In this document: in pieces, positions 44,572 through 56,024 of the stretch
Numbering within the stretch: position 1 is the stretch's first letter
How the letters are laid out: every line of letters begins with the position of its first letter
Notes under the pieces: model-generated
Told to the model about the DNA's origin: nothing
The model's database searches: none
What the model saw: only the letters and a program-made list of their open reading frames with translations
Translations under genes and position numbers: made by a program
DNA from: Aegilops tauschii subsp. strangulata
Lineage: Eukaryota; Streptophyta; Magnoliopsida; Poales; Poaceae
NCBI RefSeq assembly: GCF_002575655.3
Contig: NC_053038.3
Coordinates: forward strand, 147,452,885 to 147,516,884
Direction of reading: 5' to 3'
Length of the DNA stretch: 64,000 bases

Positions 44572-47500
44572 ATGCCTCCCAAAGCTCCCAAAGCACCCAT
44601 CACGTGCAACTGGATGAGGTCCAACGTCACCGACGACACCTTAGCTGATATCGTAAAGACCGGTTACTTGCCCAAGAAAGAAATCATGTCTTATCATGCC
44701 CCTGACCCGTCGGAGGAGAGACCTCAACCCAGAGATGGGGAGGTGGTGATATTTGCGGATCACATGAGCCGGGGCTTCGCACCGCCCGGCTCAAAATTCT
44801 TTAGAGATGTGCTAAATTTCTTTGATCTGCGGCCACAAGACATAGGACCCAATTCCGTGTCAAACATATGCAACTTCCAAGTATTCTGCGAAGTCTACCT
44901 TGGAGAAGAGCCCAGCCTGCTGCTCTTTAGAGAGCTCTTTTATCTGAACCGCCAGAACGAGTGCGCCAACGGGCCAAGCTTGGAACTTGGTGGAATCTCT
45001 ATTCAGCGCCGTAGAGACTGCCTGTTTCCCTACACTGAGCCGCCCAGCCATCCAAAGGACTGGAACCAGACATGGTTCTACTGCCAGGATACTTCGCCGG
45101 CTGACGAGAGCCCTCTGCCCGGCTTTCGTGCCGCGCGTCTGGAGCCAAGTCACCCCCTGCCGGATAAGCTAACTCAAGCCGAGCGTCAACCTCTGATCCC
45201 CACCATCAACAAAATTAAGGCTCTCCTGAGAAATGGCCTCAACAGCATTGATCTGGTCCGGGTCTGGATCTCCTGGCGGGTGATCCCTTTGAGCCGCCGC
45301 CCTGGCTTAATGTGTGCTTACACTGGCCGGAAGGATGACCCTCTGCGGCACAGTCCCAATGATCTTCCTGAGGATATTGTGGATGACATGACCAAGTCTC
45401 TCCTGAATGAGAGCTTAGCCGACTGTGGGAGAACCGGCCTGGCCCCCTTCTGCCAAGCTAACCCGGCCCCGGCGGTAAGCCACTGACCTGAACACCTTGG
45501 TTTTCCTTTGAATAATTTCCATCTGAGCTTTAAGAAATCTTTGTTGTATATTTCAGGCTAATGACAAGTTCTGGAAGGTCAAATATGACCATGAGGCGGC
45601 CAAAAAGGCCAGGAAGGCTAAAAAAAGCCGCAAGGAGAGCCGCTCCCCGCAAGAAGGGAAGCAGGCCTACTGCCTCAGAGCTGCTTCAACTAAGTGACAG
45701 CTCCGAGTCAGAGGTAACCCCTGAACCTGTAAGCTCTTGTTTTGTTTCTTGTTTATTCCTATCCACCTTATTGATACTGATCATCAACAGGATGACACCG
45801 GAGCAAGTAACCCGGTGACTGAAGAGGTAATGACACTTTCCTCCGACTCGGAGCCCTTGCCAAGGCTGAAAGTCCGAAGAGTAACCCGGAAAGTAAGATT
45901 TTCACATCCTTTAGCTTATCAAGATCCTCAATTTCTTTTGAAGCAACAGATTCATGAGAGCCGGCGGCACACCCGGACCAACAAGGATGCAGACCTTTCC
46001 TCCGGCTTACCTGAAGCGTCAAGGAAGCGCCGGACCGAGGTTATCTCCAACTTATATCCTTTTCATCCTTTGGCGGGTGTTATACGTCAACCGCTCAATT
46101 CTTCTGATTCAAATTATCAAGAAACTTCACCTTCCTCTGGTGACTCTATGCAATCGAACCTGCCGGCTTTCAAGACCGTACCCGGGTAATGATGATCATC
46201 TCTTGTTGTGCTTATCTTTACTCACACTTTTGTACTAACCTTTTGTCCTTTTAGTGCCCAGGCAAAACTCAGCAAGAGGGCGAAGAAGAATAAACCGGTC
46301 GAAGAGCCGGTCTTGCCTGAGCCGGAGGTTTCAGCTCAAGAGCCGCCAGCTGCCTCTGCTCCTGAAGCCACCACTCCAACCGACGAGCCAGCCATGGAGA
46401 CTTCCACCAACCCGGACATCTCCAGCCCGGCTCAGCCGGCCGATGACCCGGACATGGTAATCACCCGGACGGAGTTTGTCGAGCCGGGGAGACCCACTAC
46501 GCTGGCTAAGTGCTCTGCGAAGGAAGAGTTGCTAGACCGCCGCGGGGCCAAGCTGGACATCACCAACTACGCCAACCTGAGCATTGGAGAGATCATCTCC
46601 GGCTATGTCAATCAAGTGCACAGCAGCCGGGACTTGGAGATTGACATGGTGAAGCAGATATAGCAGAAGTCTGAGGTACCACTCTATTGCTTACTGCATA
46701 ATCATCTTTACCATACTAGCCCCCAAGTCTACGACTTATGATAGAATATGTTGTAGACTTAATTTTTACTTCCATGAACCGGTAATTTGTAGATAGAAAC
46801 TTTCGACATGCATTAGCCCCCAAGTGCCAAGTGTCTTTGCTTGGAAAGTGCTTGGGACTTTAAAATTGCATAATAATTGTTCATACTATAACCCAGAAAT
46901 TGTGCAGGCTGCTTGCAAAAAATTTGAGGCTGATATCTCTGAGCTGAAGAACCGCCTGAAGACTCAGGAAACTGAGACCCGGAACGCCAACGCCAAATTT
47001 GAATCCAGTATTGCTGCTCAAGAGAAGCTGAAGAAGAAGTTTGAGGCTGAAAGGAAAACTTGGGTCGAAGAGAAAGTTGCTCTGGTAAGCCGGGCCGAAC
47101 AGGCGGAGAAGGCTCTGGCGGAGAGAACCGCCGAACTCTCCGGCTTAAAGCGCCATGTGTCACAAATGGTCGCCGCAATCTTCGGTAAATCATTCAGCCG
47201 GCTCTCGACAAGTTTATAGCCTTTATGTCTCATAACTCCCATCATTGCGAGCGGCTTATCTTACCTTGTTAAACAGGTCCCAGAAGCGCCAACCTCAATC
47301 AGAACGTGCTGACCAAGCTGAAGGCCGTGTACACCCTGGTGGAGCAACTCTACACCGGGTCACAGCGCGCTTTGGCCGTGGTGGCCCTATCCAATGAGGT
47401 TCCGACTCACCTGGCGGACGTACTTCGCCGGCTTGCCGTTCTTCCTCAGTGTTTCCAAGAGTTGCGACGGGCCTCTGTAAGAGCCGGAGCCATAGCTGCT

Positions 47501-47920
47501 CTGAGCCGGGCCAAGGCTTTCCTTCCAGAGCTAGACCCGGCTGACATTGCACTTGGTTTCCCCAGCCTGAAGGAAGACGGCACCCCCTTCGACCAAAAAG
47601 ACTTTGCTGCCTGTGTGAAGATCGTGCGCCCGGTGGCCACCCTGATTGGGAATGACACCGATCTGACCAAGTACCAGCCGGGCTACGACGCAGAGAATCA
47701 GAGGATTCCTACTCCGCGTTATGAAGCCATCAGCTTGGTCCCGCCGACTCGTAAGCACACCTTTGCCCCAGAAATTGACCCGGCCGGGTTAATTGACGAG
47801 GAGGCTCAATTTGAAGCTTTGAGCGGCATTGACTGGAAATCGTCAACCTTCCAGGTCATGGGAACAGCCGGAGGAGCGGAGAGGGATGAGCCGGAAGCTT
47901 CGACCCGGCAAGCATCTTGA
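44572..47920 (+). pseudogene. Gypsy antisense accessory gene (Transposase_28-like N-terminus, coiled coil), six exons, decayed
   Basis: Opposite to gag-pol. Exon 1 (44,572-45,474) encodes 301 codons with GYLPKKEIMSYHAPD, GFAPPGSKFFRDVLNFFDL and CEVYLGEEPSLLLFRELF, matching the 'putative gypsy-type transposon' domain. It ends at gcg|gtaagc. Exon 2 begins 45,557 after tttcag; a 7-A run (45,620-45,626) appears one base too long. Exon 3 begins 45,791, exon 4 about 46,255-46,674 (in-frame TAG at 46,661), exon 5 about 46,909-47,183 (heptad coiled coil), and exon 6 about 47,277-47,920. Role unknown. Genes like this are recurrent passengers in Tat-type elements. Splice sites are by eye. Confidence 0.7.
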
Positions 47921-49030
47921 CTCTGTAGACGGCCCATGATTATGCTTATTAAACAATGCTTCACCCTTTTGGACTCGGGGAGTCTTGTAATAGAGTAGGA
48001 CCAACTTTTTAACTTTGTCGTGCCATCATGCACGTGTTGAATGCTTAACTCCATTGAAGCTGCTTCCTTATATTCTTCCGGGTCATAAGTGATCATTTAT
48101 TTTCCTTAAACTCAAATAGCTGTCTTTAACCATCCTGCATAGAAAAACAAGTCACAAGTCTCTAGGCGGCTTACCGCACTGAGAATCATAGTCTCATACA
48201 TATAACCCGGAATATGAATCTTAAGTCACCAAAGACTGGTCCTCAATTATATCCTTGATGTAACCATAATAGCATACTTACAGGCTTTCAAGTATACATC
48301 CGGCTTATGTAACCCGGATAATAAGGTCGGTACCTCAACTCCGGTTTACTAGTCTTGATAATGCTGATTGTGTGTGACTAACACTGTGAATCAAAGTTAA
48401 GTCGGCGGAATAAGAACCGCCGTGTACACTGTTGATATAACCAGAAGAACTTGTTGTAAATCAGGAAATCAAAACTCAGGGGCTTCCGGTTCGAATACGA
48501 CCAGAGACCCGTCCCAAAGGGGTTAAGCTAAGATTCGAATGCGATCATATAGCCCCCAGTGGGTTTGGTGATGCCAATCAAGAGGGTACCGACAGCTATG
48601 TTCTCTTTGGTTCGAATACGACCCATGTTTGAACAAGAAGCCCCCAAATGACTTTAAGAGTTGTTTAACGACGCTGATTCGAATACAATCCACGTCGGTT
48701 CCCAAAGGGGGTTGAGCTATGATTCAAATATGATCAAAGAAAACTCCTCAATGAGCTCGGCACTTTGCCAATCAAGTGGGTATCGACAACTATGTTCTCT
48801 TTGGTTCGAATACGACCTATGTTTGAACAGGAAGCCCCCAGGTGATCATATTGTTTAACGGCAAGATTCGAATACGATCATAAGCCGGATCCACCTCCAA
48901 GTTACCATGTGACCTTGTAATGGAAACAACACATTTACCTTTGGAGGAGAAGAAAAGACAGAGGTCCTGCTTTATTGCTTATCATAATATATACATGGCT
49001 ATAGAAATATGTACATTATGAGAGCCGGTG
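47921..49030. repeat. Gypsy internal spacer with irregular ggttcgaatacgac repeats
   Basis: Non-coding stretch between the accessory gene and integrase. From 48,480 to 48,870, gattcgaata/ggttcgaatacgac phrases recur. A ~195 bp segment is duplicated: agctatgttctctttggttc...gaagcccccaa at 48,594 and a matching copy at 48,789. No open frame of note. Confidence 0.75.
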
Positions 49031-49032
49031 GC

Positions 49033-52000
49033 TCAAGTGTAATAAGGCCGAAGTTGAGCTATGTTCCACGTCCGACGGGTCTCTTCCTCCGACTTTCGTG
49101 AATCCTTATGCTCCCGAACGTCAATAAGGTAGTATGACCCGTTGTGCAAGTTCTTGCTGACCACAAAGGGCCCTTCCCAAGGCGGGGATAGCTTGTGTGC
49201 ATCTGTTTGATCATGGATGAGCCGGAGCACCAGATCACCTTCCTAGAAGACCCGGGACTTAACCCGGCGACTGTGATAACGGCGCAGGTCTTGTTGGTAA
49301 ATCGCTGAGCGAGCTGCTGCCACATCACGCTGCTCGTCCAACAAGTCAAGAGCATCTTGGCGCGCCTGCTCATTATCTGCCTCAACATAAGCCGCCGCTC
49401 GAGGCGAGTCATGACGGATGTCACTGGGGAGGACTGCTTCCGCTCCATAAACCATGAAGAAAGGCGTTTAACCCGTAGACCTGTTAGGAGTAGTATTGAT
49501 GCTCCATAACACGGAGGGTAGCTCCTCCACCCAATAACCCGGCGTCCGTTGCAAAGGGACCAAAAGCCGGGGCTTGATGCCCTTCAAGATCTCCTGATTA
49601 GCTCTCTCAGCTTGACCATTGGATTGAGGATGAGCCACTGATGAAACATCAAGTCGAATATGCTCTCGTTGACAAAACTCCTCCATAGCGCCCTTAGATA
49701 GATTGGTGCCATTGTCAGTTATAATGCTGTGTGGAAAGCCAAAGCGAAATATCACCCTTTTCATGAACTGAACCGCCGTGGCTGCGTCACACTTGCTAAC
49801 TGGCTCTGCTTCAACCCACTTTGTGAACTTGTCAACTGCCACCAAGAGGTGGGTCTTCTTGTCCTTGGACCTTTTAAAAGGCCCAACCATATCAAGCCCC
49901 CAGACCGCAAATGGCCAAGTGATTGGTATCATCCTCAGCTCCTGAGCCGGCACATGAGCCCGTCGCGAGAACCTCTGGCAACCATCACATTTACTGACCA
50001 AGTCCTCCGCATCAGCATGAGCCGTCAGCCAATAAAAACCATGACGGAAAGCCTTGGCCACAAGGGATTTTGAGCCAGCATGATGGCCACAATCTCCTTC
50101 GTGAATCTCACGTAAGATTTCTTGACCCTCTTCAGGGGAAACACAACGCTGGATCACTCCTGTAACACTACGACGGTGCAGCTCACCATTGATAACAACC
50201 ATTGACTTAGACCGCCGGGTTATTTGTCTGGCCAAAGTTTCGTCCTCAGGCAAATCTCCCCGGGTCATGTAAGCCAAGTATGGCACCGTCCAGTCCGGGG
50301 TGATGCGGAGAGCCGCCACCAACTGTGCCTCCGGGTCAGGGACAGCCAAGTCTTCCTCTGTAGGTACCTTAACAGAAGGGTTATGCAAGATGTCCAGGAA
50401 AGTATTAGGCGGCACCGGTTTTCGCTGAGAGCCCAGCCGGCTTAATGCATCAGCCGCCTCGTTCTTCCTGCGATCGATGTGCTCTACTTGGTAACCCTGA
50501 AAGTGTCCAGCAATGGCATCAACTTCACGGCGATAAGCCGCCATGAGAGGGTCCTTAGAATCCCACTTGCCAGATACTTGTTGAGCCACTAAGTCTGAGT
50601 CGCCGAAGCACCTTACCCGGCTCAAGCTCATCTCCTTAGCCATCCGAAGACCATGGAGCAAGGCCTCGTACTCAGCCGCATTGTTAGTGCAAGGAAACAT
50701 CAACCGTAGCACATAATGGAACTTGTCACCTTTAGGGGAAGCCAATACAACTCCAGCCCCTAAGCCCTCCAATTGCCTGGACCCATCGAAGTGAATAGTC
50801 CAATATGTATTATCCGGCTTTTCCTCGGGCACTTGTAGCTCTGTCCAATCGTTGATGAAATCCACCAAAGCTTGAGATTTAACAGCAGTGCGTGGTACGT
50901 ATTTTAGACCATGAGGCCCGAGCTCTATAGCCCACTTAGCCACTCTCCCTGTGACTTCTCTGTTTTGGATGATATCTCCAAGGGGAGCAGAACTAACCAC
51001 AGTGATAGGGTGACCCTGGAAATAATGCTTAAGCTTCCGGCTTGCCATGAACACACCATAAACAAGCTTCTGCCAATGTGGATACCGCTGTTTGGACTCG
51101 ATGAGCACTTCGCTGACGTAATAAACCGGCCGCTGAACCGGATGCTCCTTACCCTCTTCCTTGCGCTCCACCACCACAGCCACACTGACAGCCCGTGTGT
51201 TAGCAGCTACATACAGCAATAATGGCTCCTTGTCAACCGGAGCAGCAAGGACTAGGGGCTCTGCCAGCTGTCTCTTCAAATCCTCAAAAGCAGTATTAGC
51301 AGCATCATTCCAGACAAAGTCATCAGTTTTCTTCATCAACTGGTACAATGGCATGGCCTTCTCACCCAAACGGCTTATAAACCGGCTTAAAGCAGCAATA
51401 CGACCCGCCAGGCGCTGGACGTCGTTTATACACGCCGGCTTAGCCAGAGAGGTGATTGCCTTGATCTTCTCCGGGTTAGCTTCAATGCCTCTGTTAGAAA
51501 CCAAGAAACCCAAGAGCTTTCCTGCAGGAACACCAAAAACACACTTGGCCGGGTTAAGCATCATTTTGTAGACCCGGAGATTATCAAAGGTTTCCCTCAG
51601 ATCATCTATCAAGGTTTCCTTCTCCCTGGACTTAACCACAATATCATCCACATAGGCATGAACATTGCGCCCAATCTGGTTATGAAGACAGTTCTGCACG
51701 CAACGCTGATAAGTCAACTGTGCACTCTTGAGTCCAAAAGGCATAGACACATAACAGAAGGCTCCAAAGGGAGTGATGAACGCCGTCTCTCCTGGTCCTT
51801 AACTGCCATTTTAATCTGATGGTATCCAGAATAAGCATCCAAGAAACTTAAGCGCTCGCAACCCGCCGTAGCATCAATGATTTGATCAATACGGGAAGGG
51901 CAAAAGGATCAGCCGGACATGCTTTGTTTAAGTCCGTGTAGTCCACACACATCCGCCAGGTGCCATTCTTCTTGAGCACGAGCACCAGGTTAGCTAACCA

Positions 52001-52615
52001 CTCTGGGTGAAAGACTTCAACAATAAACCCGGCCGCCAACAGCCGGGCCACCTCTTCACCAATGGATTTCCGCCTCTCTTCATTAAACCGCCGAAGGAAT
52101 TGCCTGACCGGCTTAAATTTCGGATCAACATTGAGAGTGTGCTCAGTGAGTTCTCTAGGTACACCTGGCATGTCAGAAGGCTTCCATGCAAAGATGTCCC
52201 TGTTCTCACGGATGAACTCGATGAGCGCGCTTTCCTATTTCGGATCCAAATTGGCACTGATGCTAAACTGCTGAGATGAGTCACCCGGAACAAAATCAAC
52301 AAGTTTAGTCTCATCAGCCGACTTAAATTTCATTGCCGGCTCATGCTCCGTAGTCGGCTTTTTCAGAGAGGTCATATCTGTTGGGTCAACATTGTCCTTG
52401 TAAAATTTCAACTCCTCTGTTGCACAAACAGATTCTGCATAAGCCGCATCGCCTTCCTCACACTCCAAGGCCACCTTCCGGCTGCCATGAACCGTGATGG
52501 TCCCATTATGACCCGGCATCTTAAGCTGCAAATACATGTAACACGGCCGTGCCATGAACTTGGCGTAAGCCGGCCGCCCAAATATGGCATGATACGGACT
52601 TCTTATCTTGACCAC
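49033..52615 (-). pseudogene. pol: Gypsy pol: RT, RNase H, archaeal-type RNase H, integrase; several lesions
   Basis: Read on the minus strand. RT begins with KNGTWRMCVDYTDLNKACP (about 52,000) and has AYVDDIVVKS at 51,660-51,630. The 760-codon open block (51,750-49,468) continues with RNase H, then a second RNase H starting IHFDGSRQLEGLGAG with NNAAEYEALLHGL. Next is an HHCC finger (HHAGSK...CDGCQRF), then LDMVGPF, IITDNGTNL and HPQSNGQAERAN (DDE integrase). Lesions: one-base loss near 52,617, in-frame TAG at 52,235, frame changes near 51,895 and 51,785, and stops near 49,465 and 49,243. Two RNase H domains are characteristic of the Tat clade. Confidence 0.88.
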
Positions 52616-55488
52616 CTAAAGGTCAATTTTTCCACCCTGTAGTTGTACTCGTCTCCAAAGGCGACTTCCAACTCAATCTTGCCAACTGGATAAGCCGACT
52701 TACCAGGCACCACACCATGGAAAATAGTGTTGGACTGGCTGAGGTTCTTATCAATCAACCCCATACGACGGAAAGTCTCATAATAGAGGATGTTGATGCT
52801 GCTGCCTCCATCCATGAGCACCTTAGTGAACTTATATCCTCCCACCTGAGGAGCCACCACCAAGGCCAAGTGACCCGGATTATCAACCCGGGGAGGGTGA
52901 TCCTCCCTACTCCACACAATAGGCTGCTCAGACCATCTTAAATAGCGTGGAACCGCCGGCTCAACAGCATTCACAACCCTCTTATGAAGCTTCTGATCTC
53001 GCTTACACAGACTGGTGGTAAATACGTGATACTGTCCACCGTTAAGCTGCTTCGGATTGGTCTGATAACCCCCCTGCTGCTGTTGATGACCCTGGCCAGA
53101 CTGCTGATTAAAGCCCCCTTGACCGTTATGAGGATTAGAATTTGAGCCGCCGCCCGGGCCATGAAAACCGCCAGCGCCTGAGCCGCCGCCCGGGCCATTG
53201 TTGCCATTAAAGGCATTGGAATTCTTAAAGGCCTTCATGATTGCGCAATCCTTCCATAGATGAGTAGCTGGCTTCTCCCTAGAGCCATGCCTTGGACAAG
53301 GCTCATTCAACAGCTGTTCCAGCGTCGGGCCTGACCCGCCGGCTCGGGGAGGTGGCCTCCCCTTGCGTCGCTGGTTAATACCCTGTGAGCTGGCGTTGGC
53401 CACGAACTCTAGGCTGCCGTCGGCCTTACGCTTGCCACCTCCTTGGTTCCCCGGGTTATGCTGAGAACCCTTGCCATTGCCGTTCTTCTTTCCCTTCCCT
53501 GTCCTTTCATCATCTGAAGCGGGGTCCTTGGTACTATCAGAGTCGGCGTACTTGACGAGAGCCGCCATCAGCGTACCCATGTCATTGCAGTCACGCTTAA
53601 GCCGCCCGAGTTTCATCTTCAGGGGCAGGAAACGACAATTCTGCTCCAACATTAATACTGCAGAGCCGGCATCCACCTTATCAAATGAATGTATTATCTC
53701 TTTGACCCGGCGAACCCAATGTGTCGTAGACTCACCCTCCTGCTGTTTACAGTTAGTCAAATCCACAATTGACATAGACTGCCTATAGGTATCTTTGAAG
53801 TTTTGGATGAATCGGGCTTTCAGCTCAGCCCAAGACCCGATGGAATTCGGTGGTAGCCCTTTCAACCAAATGCGGGCAGTCCCATCTAACATCATTGTGA
53901 AGTACTTGGCCATCGCCGCTTCACTGACCTCCAGCAATTCCATGGCCATCTCATAACTCTCGATCCAGGCTCCGGGTTGTAAGTCAGCCGTGTAATTAGG
54001 CACCTTCCTAGGCCCTTTGAAGTCCTTGGGTAGACGTTCATTGCGGAGAGCCGGCACTAAACAAGGGACACCTCCAGTCCTCGTAGGGATACCCACGTCG
54101 ACGGAAGTCATCGGATAAGCCGGGGGTGTCTGGTAAGCCGTCAACTGAGGCACCTGCTCCGCCTCTTGCCGTGCTCTGTCTTGGTCTGTTGCGTGAAAGG
54201 CTTTGTTATGAGCCGGGCCACGGCCAGGTGGCAAGTCATGGCGTCGGACATTACTTGAGCCGGTCGCTGAAACCATGTGTCTGCTATAACTCGGGCTCCG
54301 GCCTGGACGAGGGGTTGAATGGATCCTATCCCGGCTGTAAGAGTACGCCTCTTGCTGCGCCAGAGCTGTCTGAAGGAGCTCCCTGACCCGGCGGGTTTCA
54401 ACCGCCGTTGGAGAATCGCCATCAATTGGGAGAGCCGCCAGCCGTGCCGCCGCAGCGATCATGTTTTCCAGCGGGTTGGCATAATGACCCGGTGGTATTG
54501 GCACGTACTGAGGCGGGGCAGGGTTCACCCGGGGAGGCCCAATCACTTGTGGCTGGATAGGTGTCCCAGCCCCGGGCACTATGATCTCTGGCGGGTTACT
54601 AGACCCTGCACCTGGCGTGTTGAAGAGGTTTCGGGGATCGTAGACCGGAGGGAGTCGAGATTGGGCCTTTTGATGCCTCCTTCTCATGACCTCATTGGAC
54701 GCGTTCTGATCCATCGTGAGCCGGAGGGACTGCGCCTGAATCAACTGAGTCAGGGCGTCGAGAGCCGCCCTCTCCGCAGCCATCCTGATCCCTTCCGCCA
54801 CCAGATCCTCCTTGGCTTTCACTAGATCTAACTTTAACTGCGCCACCTCCGTGTCATGCTGAGCTTGATCCACCGGGTCAACCGCGGCGGTCAACAGGGC
54901 CGTCATCTTGTCCGTGAGATCCATCAGCACTTGAGCCGGCGAGGGTGCCGGGTTTCCTGCCCCAGCGGCAGGGTTTTGAACAGGCTGTGCACCGGCCATG
55001 AAGATCCCAACCCGGCTCGGTGGCTCAAAAGGATCCGGAATACTGTCACCATCGGAACAACCCCTGAGCCTGCCATCTTGAAGTTGATACAACGAATTTG
55101 AATCATCTGTGGACGACTCGCCGTCAGAGCCGGCGGCCGTCTCATCACCAGATCCAGACCCTACAGAGAGTCCTCCATGAACACATCGCACAAAAGCATG
55201 CTTCAAGGCAGGTAGAGCCCGGGCAGGTCGTGCACCCTGAGCCGTCTCGATGAGATCGGCGCAGAGATCCGGCTCAGGGCCCGGCTCACCAATCTTGCCA
55301 ATGAAGACATGAATTCCGCCGAAGGGGACCCGGTACCCGTACTCAATTGAGCCGGCGTCGGGGCCCCAGTTTGCATCGTCGATGTAGAGCTTGCCGCGAC
55401 GACTCTTGGTCATCCGGCCCACAGCGTATCCCTTGAGCCCTTCGAAGCTGCCCTTCAAGAACTCAAATCCACCGTGCGCTAGCCCCAT
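52616..55488 (-). CDS. gag: Gypsy gag-protease ORF
   Basis: Part of a 996-codon open frame on the minus strand that extends upstream into the LTR. I prefer the ATG at 55,488 (MGLAHGGFEFLKG) inside the PBS region; a later Met is possible. Domains: Pro/Ala-rich N-terminus; heptads LKLDLVKAKEDLVAEGIRMA; and a retrotransposon gag domain (KYFTMMLDGTARIWLKGL ... ARFIQNFKDTYRQ). A Gly/Asn/Gln-rich linker follows, then the protease motif VLMDGGSSINILY near the end. DGGSS in place of D-T/S-G is usual in this lineage. The frame is lost at about 52,615 by a one-base deletion, separating it from RT. Confidence 0.85.
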
Positions 55489-55499
55489 GGTGGGCGCCA
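55482..55499 (-). other. Gypsy primer-binding site
   Basis: On the minus strand TGGCGCCCACCATGGGGC starts two bases inside the right LTR, the position of a plant Gypsy PBS. The TGGCGCC start is shared by many Gypsy primer sites. The tRNA is not assigned. Confidence 0.7.
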
Positions 55500-55501
55500 A
55501 C

Positions 55502-56019
55502 TGTCGTGGAATTGTCACGGCAGATGTCCTCGAGCTGGGACTTAGTCGTGGAGCCATCGCAGCTAGGAAGCTTAAAGGGGTTAAACGGGACAAGGAACAC
55601 GAGGGTTATACTGGTTCAGCCCCTTACGGTGAAGGTAAAAGCCTACATCCAGTTGAGGTGGTATTGATTATGGTTTCGATGACCAGGGAGCTTGATTGCT
55701 ATGCCTGGCTCTCGATGAGATCTTACTTGTCCCTAAACCGCCGCCGGGTCGTCCCTTTATATAGAGAGGTTGACGCCCAGCAGCTCTCAGAGTCCCGGCC
55801 GGCTCATAAGAGTGTCCGGCTCGGACTCTCAACTATTCTTGCCTTACAGTACAAGTTCTACCATAATGGCGGTTGTAACTACGGGCCTTAAGCCATCTCC
55901 GGCTCTTAAGCCCATCTTTGGCCCGCCGTCTTCAAGCTTGGCGCCGGGCTTCACGCGATGACCATTATGAGTAACCCGGCCCCTCCTGGCGGGTGACTCT
56001 AAGGTTTATATCCTCAATA
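55502..56019 (-). repeat. 5' LTR of the Gypsy element (right end)
   Basis: 518 bp, same length as the left LTR. It ends caata on the plus strand where the left copy has caaca. A minus-strand TATA-like ctatataaag lies at about 55,755-55,764. I count seven substitutions against the left copy. Confidence 0.93.
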
Positions 56020-56024
56020 GTACT

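Larger units (their letters stand above)
42961..56019 (-). mobile_element. Ty3/Gypsy LTR retrotransposon, Tat-like, 13.06 kb, minus strand
   Basis: Two 518 bp LTRs (42,961-43,478 and 55,502-56,019) are flanked by GTACT (42,956-42,960 and 56,020-56,024). Coding order on the minus strand is gag, protease, RT, RNase H, second RNase H, integrase, which is Gypsy order. An oppositely directed multi-exon accessory gene sits between integrase and the left (3') LTR, a layout known from Tat-clade elements. It inserted into Copia B after the integrase. Several stops and frameshifts in pol make it defective. LTRs differ at 7 sites by eye, so it is young relative to its host element. Confidence 0.95.

Noticed and set aside
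49729..54825. Plus-strand ORFs of 70-168 codons opposite Gypsy gag-pol
   Set aside because: Shadows of the minus-strand coding frames with no domains; the real plus-strand gene is at 44572-47920.
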